The notes beneath the pieces were generated by a model. The model was not told the DNA's origin. It did not search any database and was given only the letters and a program-made list of their open reading frames with translations. From assembly GCF_014650435.1 (NCBI RefSeq), contig NZ_BMUY01000006.1, positions 186,001 through 250,000 of the forward strand: a stretch of 64,000 nucleotides of DNA. Direction: 5' to 3'. Of the stretch, positions 63,654 through 64,000 are shown in pieces (positions within the stretch are counted from its first letter, which is position 1; each line of letters begins with the position of its first letter). The stretch is from Streptomyces tendae (GTDB taxonomy: Bacteria > Actinomycetota > Actinomycetes > Streptomycetales > Streptomycetaceae). The position numbers and the translations under genes were made by a program.

Positions 63654-63959
63654 GTGAGTGAACACCCCGAGCCCGCCGAGACCCCCGGGCGCCGCCTCGA
63701 CCTCGAACCCGACACCGTCGAGCGCGACCTGATCAAGCTGGTGCTGACGGTCGTCGAGCTGTTGCGCCAGCTCATGGAGCGCCAGGCGCTGCGCCGCGTC
63801 GACGAGGGCGACCTGAGCGAGGACCAGGAGGAGCGGATCGGCCTCACCCTGATGCTCCTCGACGACCGCATGACCGAACTGCGGGACCGCTACGGACTGC
63901 GGCCCGAGGACCTGAACCTGGACCTCGGGCCGCTGGGACCGCTGCTGCCCCGGGAGTGA
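63654..63959 (+). CDS. gvpK: gas vesicle protein GvpK
   Basis: The 101-residue helical protein is GvpK, a minor assembly protein: RLDLEPDTVERDLIKLVLTV, VELLRQLMERQALRRVDEGD, ERIGLTLMLLDDRMTELRDR, YGLRPEDLNLDLGPLG. It follows gvpS after 4 nt and is the last gene before a strong hairpin that includes its stop codon. No gvpN or gvpC gene is found in the window. Confidence 0.94.
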   Translation: MSEHPEPAETPGRRLDLEPDTVERDLIKLVLTVVELLRQLMERQALRRVDEGDLSEDQEERIGLTLMLLDDRMTELRDRYGLRPEDLNLDLGPLGPLLPRE

Positions 63960-63971
63960 GCACTCCCGGGG
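63948..63971 (+). terminator. terminator of the gvp operon
   Basis: CCCCGGGAGTG (63948-63958) pairs with CACTCCCGGGG (63961-63971). The gvpK TGA lies at the loop. The remaining 29 bases to the window end show nothing. Confidence 0.75.
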
Positions 63972-64000
63972 CGGCGCGGCCTCTTCACCTGTTGTTCGTC

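Overview
The window is chromosomal DNA from a Streptomyces, probably close to S. coelicolor / S. lividans. The evidence is very high GC with G/C-ending third codon positions, twin-arginine and lipoprotein exports, ATGA/GTGA translational couplings, two rare TTA (bldA) codons, a streptomycete-type gas vesicle operon and a crotonyl-CoA carboxylase/reductase operon. From memory (no search was run) the gene order resembles the SCO6451-SCO6509 part of the S. coelicolor chromosome. I saw no rRNA, tRNA, CRISPR array, transposase or prophage.

Layout. (1) 39-968: AraC regulator. (2) 1079-3003: FAD oxidoreductase coupled to a macrodomain protein. (3) 3059-8355: five-gene ABC importer with a Nur-type nickel box in its promoter, read as nikABCDE. 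(4) 8356-12422: secreted GH2 beta-galactosidase with a LamG insertion. (5) 12516-14981: NmtR-type ArsR sensor divergent from a P1B-4 metal-exporting ATPase, with six 19-bp tandem repeats between them. (6) 15088-19802: DNA alkylation repair pair (AdaA/AlkA, Ogt), sirtuin, NUDIX, glycerate kinase. (7) 20070-21567: psd-pssA. (8) 21738-27870 (minus strand): the ethylmalonyl-CoA pathway operon ccr-meaA-mcl-mch-mcd, followed on the map by a TetR regulator and a double-length 3-hydroxyacyl-CoA dehydrogenase. (9) 31343-36390: HEAT-repeat protein with a TTA codon, RidA-like/GNAT pair, secreted S33 peptidase, a radical-SAM protein behind a LexA-like box, SRPBCC protein. (10) 36541-41639: MFS exporter carrying three beta-sandwich repeats, and a PAS-GAF-PP2C-HATPase switch protein. 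(11) 43434-49201: peptidase operon (DppA-like M55, M20, S9, LD-carboxypeptidase, GNAT) preceded by a near-perfect DasR site. (12) 49702-53742: assorted single genes. (13) 53924-58586: translationally coupled NDH-2, transketolase and stand-alone LigD-type polymerase. (14) 58652-63971: gvpO-A-F-G-Y-Z-J-L-S-K, closed by a hairpin.

How the parts work together. Nickel import (Nur-type box) and efflux (NmtR-type sensor) sit within 12 kb, suggesting a nickel homeostasis island. The ethylmalonyl-CoA operon makes glyoxylate and propionyl-CoA from C2 units; the nearby hydroxyacyl-CoA dehydrogenase could feed it, and glycerate kinase could drain glyoxylate carbon (inference). The peptidase operon is suited to cleaving muropeptide stems and D-amino-acid peptides, and its DasR-like site would link that to N-acetylglucosamine status. 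The gvp operon carries a TTA codon in gvpG, so full gas vesicle expression would need the bldA tRNA. About nine unlinked genes show a -10 hexamer 6-7 nt before the start codon and no Shine-Dalgarno, the mark of leaderless mRNAs.
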